DNA of 64,000 nt. Source: an uncultured Ignavibacteria bacterium. Its GTDB lineage: Bacteria > Bacteroidota > Ignavibacteria > Tepidaquicellales > OLB5. The DNA lies in the NCBI GenBank assembly GCA_937873695.1, contig CALMYL010000008.1:109369-173368 (forward strand). The letters run 5' to 3'. This document shows, one piece after another, positions 8,216 to 15,989 of this stretch. The first letter of the stretch is position 1. Every line of letters starts with the position of its first letter. Position numbers and translations under genes: made by a program. The notes under the pieces are model-generated. The model was not told the DNA's origin. It saw nothing but the letters and a program-made list of their open reading frames with translations, and did not search any database.

Positions 8216-9493
8216 CTAATATTTATTGCCGGCGTATATTACGCTTAGCTTGCCTTTATCAAGTCTCTGCCAGATACAGGCAGTAAAATCATTGTATGCA
8301 TTAACGCCGATATAGTCACCAAAGAAAACGCTCTTAACAGGTGTGAAAGGTGATTCCGAAATCTTCACGTTTTCAAATGTTGTGCCGCCATCTGTTGATC
8401 TTGCCAGGTAAACATCAGTGTTCAGATCTTCGTAATTTCTTCTGTCATAATAGATGATATTAACAGAGCCTGTTACGGGGTCAACTGACATCCAGCTCAT
8501 GAATTGTTGTTTGCCATTTCCTACAGGGTCATCATTTATGCGAATTGGATCGCTCCACGAGCTGCCTCCGTCTGAAGATCTCAGCAAAAAAACATCCACA
8601 TCATTTTCTCCGTTTGTCTTATCAGAGTAATTGATATAGATCGTTCCTCTATAAGGCGAATTGCTTATATCACACTGTGTAATTGGCAGGCCGTTGCATC
8701 TGAAAATTCCTTCAATTTCGTAAACCCATCCGCCGATCTGTGTGCCCGCGGTAATATCTTCATCCAGCCAGGTCGTTCCGCCATCAAGTGATCTGTCAAA
8801 GTACAGTTTATCATGGGCAGACCAGCTTACATAAATCTCCCCGTTTGGTCCTACACATGGAACTGCACCTTCTGTAGTATTGGATGAATCCACGCAGTCT
8901 CCCGGAATCTTGTTTATTCTCATTGCATCGCTCCAGGTTGAACCTGCATCTGAACTGAATGAGAACATAATGTTTGAAAGATCTTCGGGCAGCCGGGAAT
9001 CGTATGCATCAAACTGGGTCCATGTAACGTAAATATTATCACGCCATTTGCTGTTTGAATTATCCACACAAGCCCAGGGTTTATCCTGCTTTTTAGGAGG
9101 ATTGAGTCCCATGTATGTTCCGGGGTTTCCAAAAGTCATACCGCCATCAGTCGATCTTTGACAGACTATCCTGTCTATCCACTGGCCGTTTGATGGTCTT
9201 GAAAGGTGGAAGTAATAAGCGGCGCCGTTATTATCAAATATCAGTACGGGGTCACCCCAGACGCCGTTTTTGCTGTCTGATATTTCCTTGTTTATCCATG
9301 TACTGCCGCCATCAAATGAATAATAGTAATTATTAATATTAGCCCCGGCAACCAGGTTATTGGGATGCCGGGGATTGATAGCTATCGATACTTCTTCAGG
9401 ACTGTTGCTGATCGAGTTAACCTTAATATTCTTGTACTGCGATAAGGAAATTGAGGGCAATATCAGTAATACTAAAATTAAGTTTTTTATCAT
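8216..9493 (-). CDS. Exported Asp-box (BNR) beta-propeller protein without sorting domain
   Basis: A 425-residue protein with a signal peptide ('MIKNLILVLLILPSISLSQ'). At least five Asp boxes of the S-x-D-x-G-x-x-W/F type are visible ('SFDGGSTW', 'STDGGMTF', 'SSDAGSTW', 'SLDGGTTW', 'SSDGGSSW', 'STDGGTTF'), the repeat that closes blades of sialidase-like propellers. No sialidase FRIP motif or catalytic set is seen, so an enzyme activity is not supported. It is a close paralogue of the next two BNR genes; all share 'SPYRGTIYINY'-like and 'DRRNY' segments. Unlike the 528-residue paralogue 45 bases upstream, it ends right after the propeller without a T9SS C-terminal domain, so it may stay periplasmic or leave by another route. 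Confidence 0.8.
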   Translation of the reverse strand: MIKNLILVLLILPSISLSQYKNIKVNSISNSPEEVSIAINPRHPNNLVAGANINNYYYSFDGGSTWINKEISDSKNGVWGDPVLIFDNNGAAYYFHLSRPSNGQWIDRIVCQRSTDGGMTFGNPGTYMGLNPPKKQDKPWACVDNSNSKWRDNIYVTWTQFDAYDSRLPEDLSNIMFSFSSDAGSTWSDAMRINKIPGDCVDSSNTTEGAVPCVGPNGEIYVSWSAHDKLYFDRSLDGGTTWLDEDITAGTQIGGWVYEIEGIFRCNGLPITQCDISNSPYRGTIYINYSDKTNGENDVDVFLLRSSDGGSSWSDPIRINDDPVGNGKQQFMSWMSVDPVTGSVNIIYYDRRNYEDLNTDVYLARSTDGGTTFENVKISESPFTPVKSVFFGDYIGVNAYNDFTACIWQRLDKGKLSVIYAGNKY

Positions 9494-9538
9494 TTATTTC
9501 TTCCTGATTATATTTTGTATTCTTTAAAAGCAAAACAG

Positions 9539-11125
9539 CTACTTTGCCAGGATCATCTTTTTTGTTTCTGAATAGCTGCCCGACTGCATTTTATAGAAGT
9601 ACACACCGCTTGGCTGCGTTGATGCATCCCATTCATATTTGTACGAACCCGCTGAAAGTTTTCCGTTTACAATAACTGCCGTTTCATTTCCCAGAATATC
9701 ATAGATCTTTATTGATACATCCTGCTGCCCGTTACCGGCAAATGACGGAATATCAAACTCAAACGTTGTGTTTGGGTTGAACGGGTTTGGGTAATTCTGC
9801 TTCAGGCTGAAGGATGCCGGAATTTCTGTAGAAACCGGTTCGACTCCAACAGGGAAATTCATTATTGCCGTTAATACACTTAATGTACCTGATACAAGCC
9901 TTATCCAAATTGGTCTCACAACACCGTTATGTGATGATATGTTGGTGTAATCACCAAAGAATATGTTTGACTGCGGTGTGAACGGGGCTGCACTGATCCT
10001 TTCATTGACCCATGTGGTTCCGCCGTTCGTTGAACGGGCTATGTAAACATCAGTCTGTGTGTTCGTGTAATTTCTTCTGTCATAGAATACGCAATAAAGA
10101 TATCCGGTTACCTGGTCTATTGACATCCAGGTGAAAAATTGTTCTTTTCCTGCAGGGTCGTCGTTAATTCTTATTGGTGCGCTCCAGGTATTACCGCCAT
10201 CGGTTGACTTAATAACCATCACGTCATGGTCTGCGGGTCCGGCGCTATCGGTATAATTAATGTATATCGTTCCGCGGTATGGTGAATTGCTGATATCACA
10301 AAGTGTGATAGGCAAACCGTTGGATCTGTAAATGCCGGCTACAACATAATCCCAGCCGCCGCGCTGTGTGCCTGCTACAATATCGTTTTCAAGCCAGGTA
10401 TTGCCGCCATCTGTTGACTTATCAAAGAATAATTTAAAATTATTGATTCCCAGCGGACCCGACCAGGCGACATAAACTTCACCATTTGGACCAACCGCGG
10501 GTACTGAGCCTTCAGTTGTGTAATCTTCATCTACACAGTTGCCGCCATAACGGCTTAATCTTTTAATACCGGTAAAAGTTGCACCCATATCAGTAGAACG
10601 TGCGAATAATATCCTTGAGCTATCATTTGGATTGCTTGTGCCGTAATTATCAAATTCTGTCCAGGCAACGTATATCCAATTGCCGCGGGGACCGTGTGTG
10701 AAATCCGTGATAGCCCATTCTTTATCCTGCTGTTTAGGTGAATTGAACTGCCAGTATGTTCCGGCATTCCATGTTGCGCCTGCATTTGTTGATTTATTTA
10801 CTCCCATTCTGTCAATAAAGCTTGCGCCGTTTACCAAATGGAAATAATAGAAGTTACCAACGGTATCTGTAATGATACAAGGGTCACCCCAGACTGTATA
10901 TGTGCCTGTCAGGATGCTGCTTACCCATGTTTGGCCGCCATCGGACGAGCGGTAAACTTTATCGGTATTCGCTCCTGCGACTATCTGGTTAGTGTTTTTC
11001 GGATTCACACAAATAGAAGGTTCATTCGGGCCTCCTGTTGCGCTTATGGTAATATTGGTATAGGATGATTGTGAATAAATGGATGTGGTGAGGATGAACA
11101 ATAGTGTAAATACTGTAGTTTTCAT
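9539..11125 (-). CDS. T9SS-secreted Asp-box (BNR) beta-propeller protein
   Basis: A 528-residue protein with a signal peptide ('MKTTVFTLLFILTTSIYS'), an Asp-box propeller in residues about 20-430 ('SSDGGQTW', 'STNAGATW', 'STDMGATF', 'STDGGNTW' twice, 'STNGGTTW') and a T9SS sorting domain at about 440-528 starting 'SFSLKQNYPNPFNPNT' and ending 'SGVYFYKMQSGSYSETKKM'. The sorting domain directs export across the outer membrane and is usually removed or used for surface attachment. The propeller is clearly paralogous to the proteins encoded on both sides. It probably forms a transcription unit with the 425-residue paralogue downstream. The ligand is unknown. Confidence 0.85.
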   Translation of the reverse strand: MKTTVFTLLFILTTSIYSQSSYTNITISATGGPNEPSICVNPKNTNQIVAGANTDKVYRSSDGGQTWVSSILTGTYTVWGDPCIITDTVGNFYYFHLVNGASFIDRMGVNKSTNAGATWNAGTYWQFNSPKQQDKEWAITDFTHGPRGNWIYVAWTEFDNYGTSNPNDSSRILFARSTDMGATFTGIKRLSRYGGNCVDEDYTTEGSVPAVGPNGEVYVAWSGPLGINNFKLFFDKSTDGGNTWLENDIVAGTQRGGWDYVVAGIYRSNGLPITLCDISNSPYRGTIYINYTDSAGPADHDVMVIKSTDGGNTWSAPIRINDDPAGKEQFFTWMSIDQVTGYLYCVFYDRRNYTNTQTDVYIARSTNGGTTWVNERISAAPFTPQSNIFFGDYTNISSHNGVVRPIWIRLVSGTLSVLTAIMNFPVGVEPVSTEIPASFSLKQNYPNPFNPNTTFEFDIPSFAGNGQQDVSIKIYDILGNETAVIVNGKLSAGSYKYEWDASTQPSGVYFYKMQSGSYSETKKMILAK

Positions 11126-11281
11126 TTGTGATTTTTATGATTATACCGTAAAATACCTAATTTAGTTGTGATTTTAAAGGGAGAATTTTTGTTAATTGCC
11201 GATGGTGATATAATGCTCAGATGGAATACCTAACTATTGATATTTCATGGCCTGTTTTTATGTCGGGAGGACTGAGGCGGT

Positions 11282-12580
11282 TCATTTATCTATAATAGCG
11301 CTCCAAATACTCAGAGAGTTGCTGTCAAGCCTTGTCCAAATGGGCCTTATCATGCCGTTAACAGCTATAATGTTCGTGTAATCGCCCATAAATGTTTCAG
11401 AAAGCGGAAAGAATGGTTTTTCGCTGATTCGTTCGTTAAGGAATGTTTTGCCGCCATCGGAAGATGATGCAAGGTAAACATCGGTCTGTTCATCATCATA
11501 ATTTCTTCTGTCATAAAACACAACATAAATTACTCCGGTTTCCTGGTCAATGGTAAGCCAGTTATAGAATTGATGTTTACTCCCGTTGTCATCGTTAACA
11601 CGGGCAGGTGTACTCCATGTAAGCCCTTCATTTACAGAACTGCTTATCCATATATCGGTATTATCATATCCGTTCTTCTGGTCAGCCCAGCTTATATAGA
11701 GGGTTCCTCTGTATTTGCCGCTGCTCATATCACATGCCATTGAAGGAAATCCAAATGTTCTGTAAACACCGGGTACAGACATTTTGAAAGTACCGGGAAG
11801 ATCAGCTACTTTGATATCTTTATCAAAGAAAGTTAATCCTCCATCAGTTGAGCGGTCAAGCATAATTCCGTATGGTGAGCACCATGCCAGGTAAACTTCG
11901 CCGTTCAGTCCAACGCAGGGTACTACGCCAAGAACAGTAGCACCCGCATCAGAGCACTCAGCACCCGAGAGTTCATTAACGCGTTTTCTTTCAGCCCAGG
12001 TTTCGCCGCCATCGCTTGATAAACTGAAGATAATGTTTGATGCGCTATCCATTGGATTTAAAGCTGACCCCTCATCGGAAAATTTATTCTGTCCGCATTG
12101 TGTCCATGCCGCGTAAATATTGTTTCTGTAAGGAGAAAATGAGTGATCGACAGCAGCCCACTCTTTATCCTGCAGGTGAGGGGAGTTTGCTCCCATATAA
12201 GAGCCGTTGCTCCAGGAAATGCCGCCATCTTCTGACTTTTGGCAAATAATTCTGTCAAGCCAGGTTCCGCCTTCGCTGTATGAATTAGATAAATGAAAAT
12301 AATAGAAGTTACCCCTGAGGTCTGAAACTATGCACGGGTCGCCGTATACTCCGTAAGTTGAAGTAAGTTTTCGGGCCGCCCAAGTGTAACCGCCATCGAA
12401 GCTGTAGAAGTATGTCTCAATATTTGCAGCAGCAACCAGGTTAAGCGGATTAATAGGGTTGAAAGAGATTGTCACTTCGCTTGGAGTATTTTCATCCGTA
12501 ATTTTAATATTCTTATATAATGACTGTGAAAAGGCAGCTGAACATAGTATAAATGCTGTTAAAATGACCAGGTTTTTCAT
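11282..12580 (-). CDS. Exported Asp-box (BNR) beta-propeller protein without sorting domain
   Basis: A 432-residue paralogue of the two BNR proteins downstream. It has a signal peptide ('MKNLVILTAFILCSAAFSQ') followed by about six Asp-box-like motifs ('SFDGGYTW', 'SEDGGISW', 'SSDGGETW', 'STDGGLTF', 'SSVNEGLTW', 'SSDGGKTF'). The protein stops directly after the propeller ('SLSIWSAIIDK'), so like the 425-residue member it has no T9SS sorting domain. One repeat ('NEGLTW') has lost the usual Asp-Gly pair. A 156-base gap separates it from the next gene, so it may be transcribed alone. Function unknown; surface or periplasmic binding is a guess from the fold. Confidence 0.78.
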   Translation of the reverse strand: MKNLVILTAFILCSAAFSQSLYKNIKITDENTPSEVTISFNPINPLNLVAAANIETYFYSFDGGYTWAARKLTSTYGVYGDPCIVSDLRGNFYYFHLSNSYSEGGTWLDRIICQKSEDGGISWSNGSYMGANSPHLQDKEWAAVDHSFSPYRNNIYAAWTQCGQNKFSDEGSALNPMDSASNIIFSLSSDGGETWAERKRVNELSGAECSDAGATVLGVVPCVGLNGEVYLAWCSPYGIMLDRSTDGGLTFFDKDIKVADLPGTFKMSVPGVYRTFGFPSMACDMSSGKYRGTLYISWADQKNGYDNTDIWISSSVNEGLTWSTPARVNDDNGSKHQFYNWLTIDQETGVIYVVFYDRRNYDDEQTDVYLASSSDGGKTFLNERISEKPFFPLSETFMGDYTNIIAVNGMIRPIWTRLDSNSLSIWSAIIDK

Positions 12581-12723
12581 GTTTGCGGCAATGATTTATG
12601 TATTATTGGTTTATACAGCTTTTCATAAAGGAAAGTTCCGGTGAAGAACTTATGCCGGTTTAAAAAGATTGCCGCGTCGAATTCGCTCCGCAAATTCTTT
12701 CCGCAAACAGAGCATACTTTTAC

Positions 12724-12750
12724 GCAGAGTCTCCCGATAGGGGACTCTGC
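12724..12750. repeat. Palindromic repeat between the BNR and SppA genes
   Basis: GCAGAGTC-TCCC and GGG-GACTCTGC form an 11-bp hairpin with a short GATAG loop. It lies 16 bases past the stop of the SppA-like gene (minus strand) and has no T-tract. It resembles the other short GC-rich palindromes scattered in this window. Confidence 0.5.
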
Positions 12751-12765
12751 GATAAATGAACCAGA

Positions 12766-15396
12766 TCAATATTTTATATCAATACCATCGCTGTTGGTTT
12801 CATCTATTCCAAGCATATCAATTAAATGAGACTGAAAATAACTGATTACCGAAGATGTCATAATCTCATTTATTTTATTGCCTCCGGGTACCGCGTAATA
12901 TACAATTTTGTATCTACCGCTTAACCCAGCCTTCTTCCGGGCATACTTAAGCGCTTCATACAAACCTCCTATTTCATCAACAAGTTTTTTGTTGTATGCA
13001 TCTGTGCCAAGCCAAACTCTTCCCTGTGCGATCTGTTCAACTTCGTCACGTGTCAGGTTCCTGCCTTCTGAAACTGCGGAGGTAAAACGGTCATAATAAA
13101 AGTCAATTATCCCCTGTATGATCTCAATTTCTTCTTCATCAAGCTTTTTATAAAATGATCCAATATCGGAATTATCACCGCGTTTAAAATTCTCTACCTT
13201 AACCTTCTGACCTTTAATGAGACTGTCCAGATTGGGTCTTGCGGTAAATACACCTATACTGCCTGTAATGGTAAGCTCATCTGAAAATATTTTATCTGCG
13301 CTAACTGAAACGTAATACCCGCCGGATGCCGCAGCTCCGCCCATAGAAACGATAAATGGTTTTTTGTATTTTTTCTTCAGCCGTATTATAGCCGAATTAA
13401 TTTCAGCTGAGCCTAATGCAGAACCGCCGCCGGAATCTACCCTTAATACAACTGCTTTTACTTTCGGATTCGAGAATGCTTCTTCAAGCTGCTTTACAAC
13501 AGTTTCACTGCCAGTTGAGCGGCTTCCGCCAACAAAAGGTATGGGCAGTGATACAGGCGGAGGCGGTTCGCTTTCGCCTGTTGTAATGCTTGCATAAACG
13601 CCAATTATCGCTATCTGCGAAGGCTCGCCCCAGTCATTATCCCACTGGCTGCGGTTAAAATTCCTGACAATGTTAGTTGTCTTAGAGTTCATTCCCGATA
13701 ATTCCTTTGCGTCTTCGTACCAGCCAAGTTTATCCACAAGGCCAAGTCTTAAAGCTTCAGAACCGGTCAATGGCTGTGATAGTTTCGATTTCAGATAATC
13801 ATCCAGAGTTAGATTCCTCCCTGAGACAATACGCGAAAGCATTTTTTCGTAAACAATATCAAGAACCCGGTTTATAACTTCTTTGCCTTCTTCGGTTGTG
13901 GAATCCAGCAGCCCCTGGAATGTAAGCTTATACTTACCGGCATAGAAAGTCTGCAGGTCTATGCCGTATTTTTCAAGCAGTGAATTATAATTAAAAACAT
14001 TTATGCTGAGTCCGTAAAAGAAGATAGCTTCAGGCGGCATTATTATATCATTAGCAAAAGTGGAAATGTAATAACTTCCGGGGCCAACATCCTGCGGAAA
14101 ATATACTGTAATGTTTTTATTTTTTGCCCTGAAACGTGTCATTGAGGCTGTAAGTTCTTCTATCGCGGCATTGAGCTCAAACCTGCCTGATGAAATGGGA
14201 TATATCTTCAGGATCATACCTTTTACAGATGGATCGGCGGCTGCATAGTCAATATCGGCAATTACCTCATGGATGCTGCGTCTGCCGCTGCCCAGCAGGC
14301 CGAAGAAAACATCTTCAGTGTTGTAATCCTGCAATGATCCGGATAATGTTATTTCAATTACTTTTTTTCTTTCCGGTATGATGCTTTTTCTGCGTTCAAG
14401 ATTGTATGAAAGCGAAAACTGCGAACCTATGTAGGCGTAATTATGCCCGCCTGTTTTACGGTAAACATCATAATCACGGTTGAAACCGTCACTGAAGTAG
14501 AGCCTTGTCCTGCTGTTATTGAAAAAATGATTATACCTGAAGCTTCCATTAGGAAGGTCAAATCTTAAGCCGGCACCAACGTATTCATTCTTATCCCTTT
14601 CTTCATTCCTCATATAATTAACGTTCAGGTAAAGCCCGTTTAACAACTTAAGATCAAGGCCGGCTTTGAACTGGTTATTATCAAAGAAGTTATCGTGATA
14701 GCGGAACAGAGAAAAATCTGCCATCAGAGTTATCCTGTCGCTCTTTAAGGGTCTTACAGCCGCGCCAAATGTGAATTTATCGGTTGAGTAATATTCAACA
14801 CTTGCAGATTCATCATTTTTGTACACAAAAGAAAATGAAGCAAACGGAAGCGGACGGAAAAGTATTCCCAGTCCCATGCGGAAGTTGGGAAAAGATGAAT
14901 ATTGATCTGAAGGTGAGCGGGTATTATCCCGCTGCAGCATTTCAAATAATATGCCGGCGGAAAAAGCTTTGCTGCCGGCGCCAAATCCCAGTGAAAATGT
15001 GCTTACGTTATAGTTTTGGGTGAAACCTGTTCCGGTATATTCTACAATTTCATTATTACTGTTTATATCATAATTTCTTATGAAATCTGTATAGCCGGTA
15101 TACTTACGGTAAGCCAGCCCAAGGAATCCCGCACTGATAGAAAGATCAAGCTCATTTAAACCATTGAATTTAGCCCTGTGCATAAGGCCGCTTATAGTGA
15201 AATTCAGCCTGTGCCCGAGCCCAAGAACTGCCGGATTGTATCGAAATGCATTAGAGCCTTCATCATATGCCGAAAACAGATACATTTCATTGGATGGATT
15301 GAAGAGGTTGAAATCCTGTGAATCAGATTTATTTGGGGAAAATATCAAAAATAAAACCGCTAAAAATAATACCGGGTAAGCAGGAATTTTTTTCAT
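12766..15396 (-). CDS. sppA: Signal peptide peptidase SppA (S49) fused to an N-terminal beta-barrel-like domain
   Basis: An ATG at 15396 gives a signal peptide ('MKKIPAYPVLFLAVLFLIFS'); the longer frame from 15426 adds ten unlikely residues. The mature protein has two parts. Residues about 20-340 alternate polar and hydrophobic positions with many aromatic ends ('FSLGFGAGSKAFSAGILFEM', 'GLYLNVNYMRNE'), as in outer-membrane beta-barrels. The rest has two S49 repeats, as in the 67-kDa SppA: the first near 'FYAGKYKLTFQG', where the family places its general-base lysine, the second with 'VDSGGGSALGSAEI' and the nucleophile in 'GGAAASGGYYVS'. SppA normally digests cleaved signal peptides at the inner membrane; a barrel fusion would move the protease to the outer membrane. 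A -7 box lies at 15424-15431. Confidence 0.85.
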   Translation of the reverse strand: MKKIPAYPVLFLAVLFLIFSPNKSDSQDFNLFNPSNEMYLFSAYDEGSNAFRYNPAVLGLGHRLNFTISGLMHRAKFNGLNELDLSISAGFLGLAYRKYTGYTDFIRNYDINSNNEIVEYTGTGFTQNYNVSTFSLGFGAGSKAFSAGILFEMLQRDNTRSPSDQYSSFPNFRMGLGILFRPLPFASFSFVYKNDESASVEYYSTDKFTFGAAVRPLKSDRITLMADFSLFRYHDNFFDNNQFKAGLDLKLLNGLYLNVNYMRNEERDKNEYVGAGLRFDLPNGSFRYNHFFNNSRTRLYFSDGFNRDYDVYRKTGGHNYAYIGSQFSLSYNLERRKSIIPERKKVIEITLSGSLQDYNTEDVFFGLLGSGRRSIHEVIADIDYAAADPSVKGMILKIYPISSGRFELNAAIEELTASMTRFRAKNKNITVYFPQDVGPGSYYISTFANDIIMPPEAIFFYGLSINVFNYNSLLEKYGIDLQTFYAGKYKLTFQGLLDSTTEEGKEVINRVLDIVYEKMLSRIVSGRNLTLDDYLKSKLSQPLTGSEALRLGLVDKLGWYEDAKELSGMNSKTTNIVRNFNRSQWDNDWGEPSQIAIIGVYASITTGESEPPPPVSLPIPFVGGSRSTGSETVVKQLEEAFSNPKVKAVVLRVDSGGGSALGSAEINSAIIRLKKKYKKPFIVSMGGAAASGGYYVSVSADKIFSDELTITGSIGVFTARPNLDSLIKGQKVKVENFKRGDNSDIGSFYKKLDEEEIEIIQGIIDFYYDRFTSAVSEGRNLTRDEVEQIAQGRVWLGTDAYNKKLVDEIGGLYEALKYARKKAGLSGRYKIVYYAVPGGNKINEIMTSSVISYFQSHLIDMLGIDETNSDGIDIKY

Positions 15397-15423
15397 AGTA
15401 ATATATTTTAAGAATTGTGTATT

Positions 15424-15431
15424 CAAATATA
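15424..15431 (-). promoter_or_regulatory. Bacteroidota-type -7 box for the SppA-like gene
   Basis: TATATTTG on the minus strand matches TAnnTTTG exactly. It lies 27 bases upstream of the ATG at 15396 and inside the longer open frame, which supports the shorter start. Confidence 0.4.
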
Positions 15432-15577
15432 GCTATATTTTATGATTGGAAAAGTGGAGTAAGTAGAATCCTGACGATACTATTTAAAACAAGAAGCGCG
15501 ACACAAAGGATAGAAGGCAACACTAAGATGTTAAATCACAACAATTTTAGAAGATCTATTATTGATTTTCCATGTAG

Positions 15578-15598
15578 AGACGACCCGGTGGGTCGTCT
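15578..15598. repeat. AGACGACC palindromic repeat
   Basis: AGACGACCC-GGT-GGGTCGTCT is a 9-bp perfect hairpin. The same core, GACGACC/GGTCGTC, occurs in the hairpin behind the glycyl-tRNA synthetase gene (42774-42805), so this is a repeated element family. Confidence 0.55.
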
Positions 15599-15775
15599 TA
15601 GGGAAGATAACTAATGATTTTCATACTGTTAACTTACTGGTTTAGAATCCCGGGATTCTACTCATTTAGAGATGCAACCTTACCTCGGCAGGATATGTAT
15701 TCAAGCCCCGTAGGCCTATGGACTGGCTTAGACAGTGGTGAAATGTTTGTAGGAAAGGTTTCCCGGGACAATCAG

Positions 15776-15797
15776 AGCTCCGTAGGAGCGGCATGTT
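15776..15797 (+). repeat. REP-like element: GCTCC-n-GGAGC plus GGCATGTT tail
   Basis: A short palindrome AGCTCC-GTA-GGAGC is followed by GGCATGTT. Two further copies with the same layout lie at 40380-40412 and 40430-40455, so palindrome and tail move or duplicate together. Confidence 0.55.
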
Positions 15798-15828
15798 AAT
15801 ATTTGTTTTCTCGAAAAAGTAAAAGATA

Positions 15829-15920
15829 TTCGTGCCACGAAATGTGAAATTTATGTATGTACTGTTTAATAAAGTTGTATTTTACCAAAAACAATAGGCT
15901 GTAACGATTCGTGGCACGAA
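15829..15920. repeat. Pair of TTCGTG/CACGAA palindromes 79 bp apart
   Basis: TTCGTG-C-CACGAA at 15829-15841 and TTCGTG-G-CACGAA at 15908-15920. Each is a palindrome and they differ only at the central base, so as a pair they are also exact inverted copies. The first is followed by AATGTGAAATTTATG, like the tail of the other REP-like units. Confidence 0.5.
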
Positions 15921-15933
15921 AAATCTGCTATAT

Positions 15934-15961
15934 AAAAAAAGAGCGTCCAATGGACGCTCTC
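15934..15961 (-). terminator. Rho-independent terminator of the 659-residue BNR gene
   Basis: On the minus strand AGAGCGTCC pairs with GGACGCTCT around a short ATT loop and is followed by seven T. It lies 29 bases after the stop codon of the gene at 15990-17969. Confidence 0.8.
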
Positions 15962-15989
15962 TACAAATAGTTATCTCTTTCAAAACTTC

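Larger units (their letters stand above)
15432..15989. other. Intergenic region with palindromic repeats
   Basis: No gene is supported here; short open frames lie over repeats. It holds an AGACGACCC/GGGTCGTCT palindrome (15578-15598), an AGCTCC-GTA-GGAGC element with the tail 'GGCATGTT' (15776-15797), a further tail-like 'GAAATGTTTGTAGGAAA' near 15740, two copies of a TTCGTG/CACGAA palindrome and the terminator of the following minus-strand gene. It looks like a landing place for small palindromic elements. Confidence 0.6.

Noticed and set aside
8216..12580. Asp-box proteins as sialidases
   Set aside because: Only the blade-closing Asp boxes are seen. The arginine triad, FRIP motif and other catalytic residues of sialidases were not recognised.
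15417..15799. Two short plus-strand open frames
   Set aside because: They run through palindromic repeats, lack similarity to anything known to me and have no promoter or ribosome-binding site.
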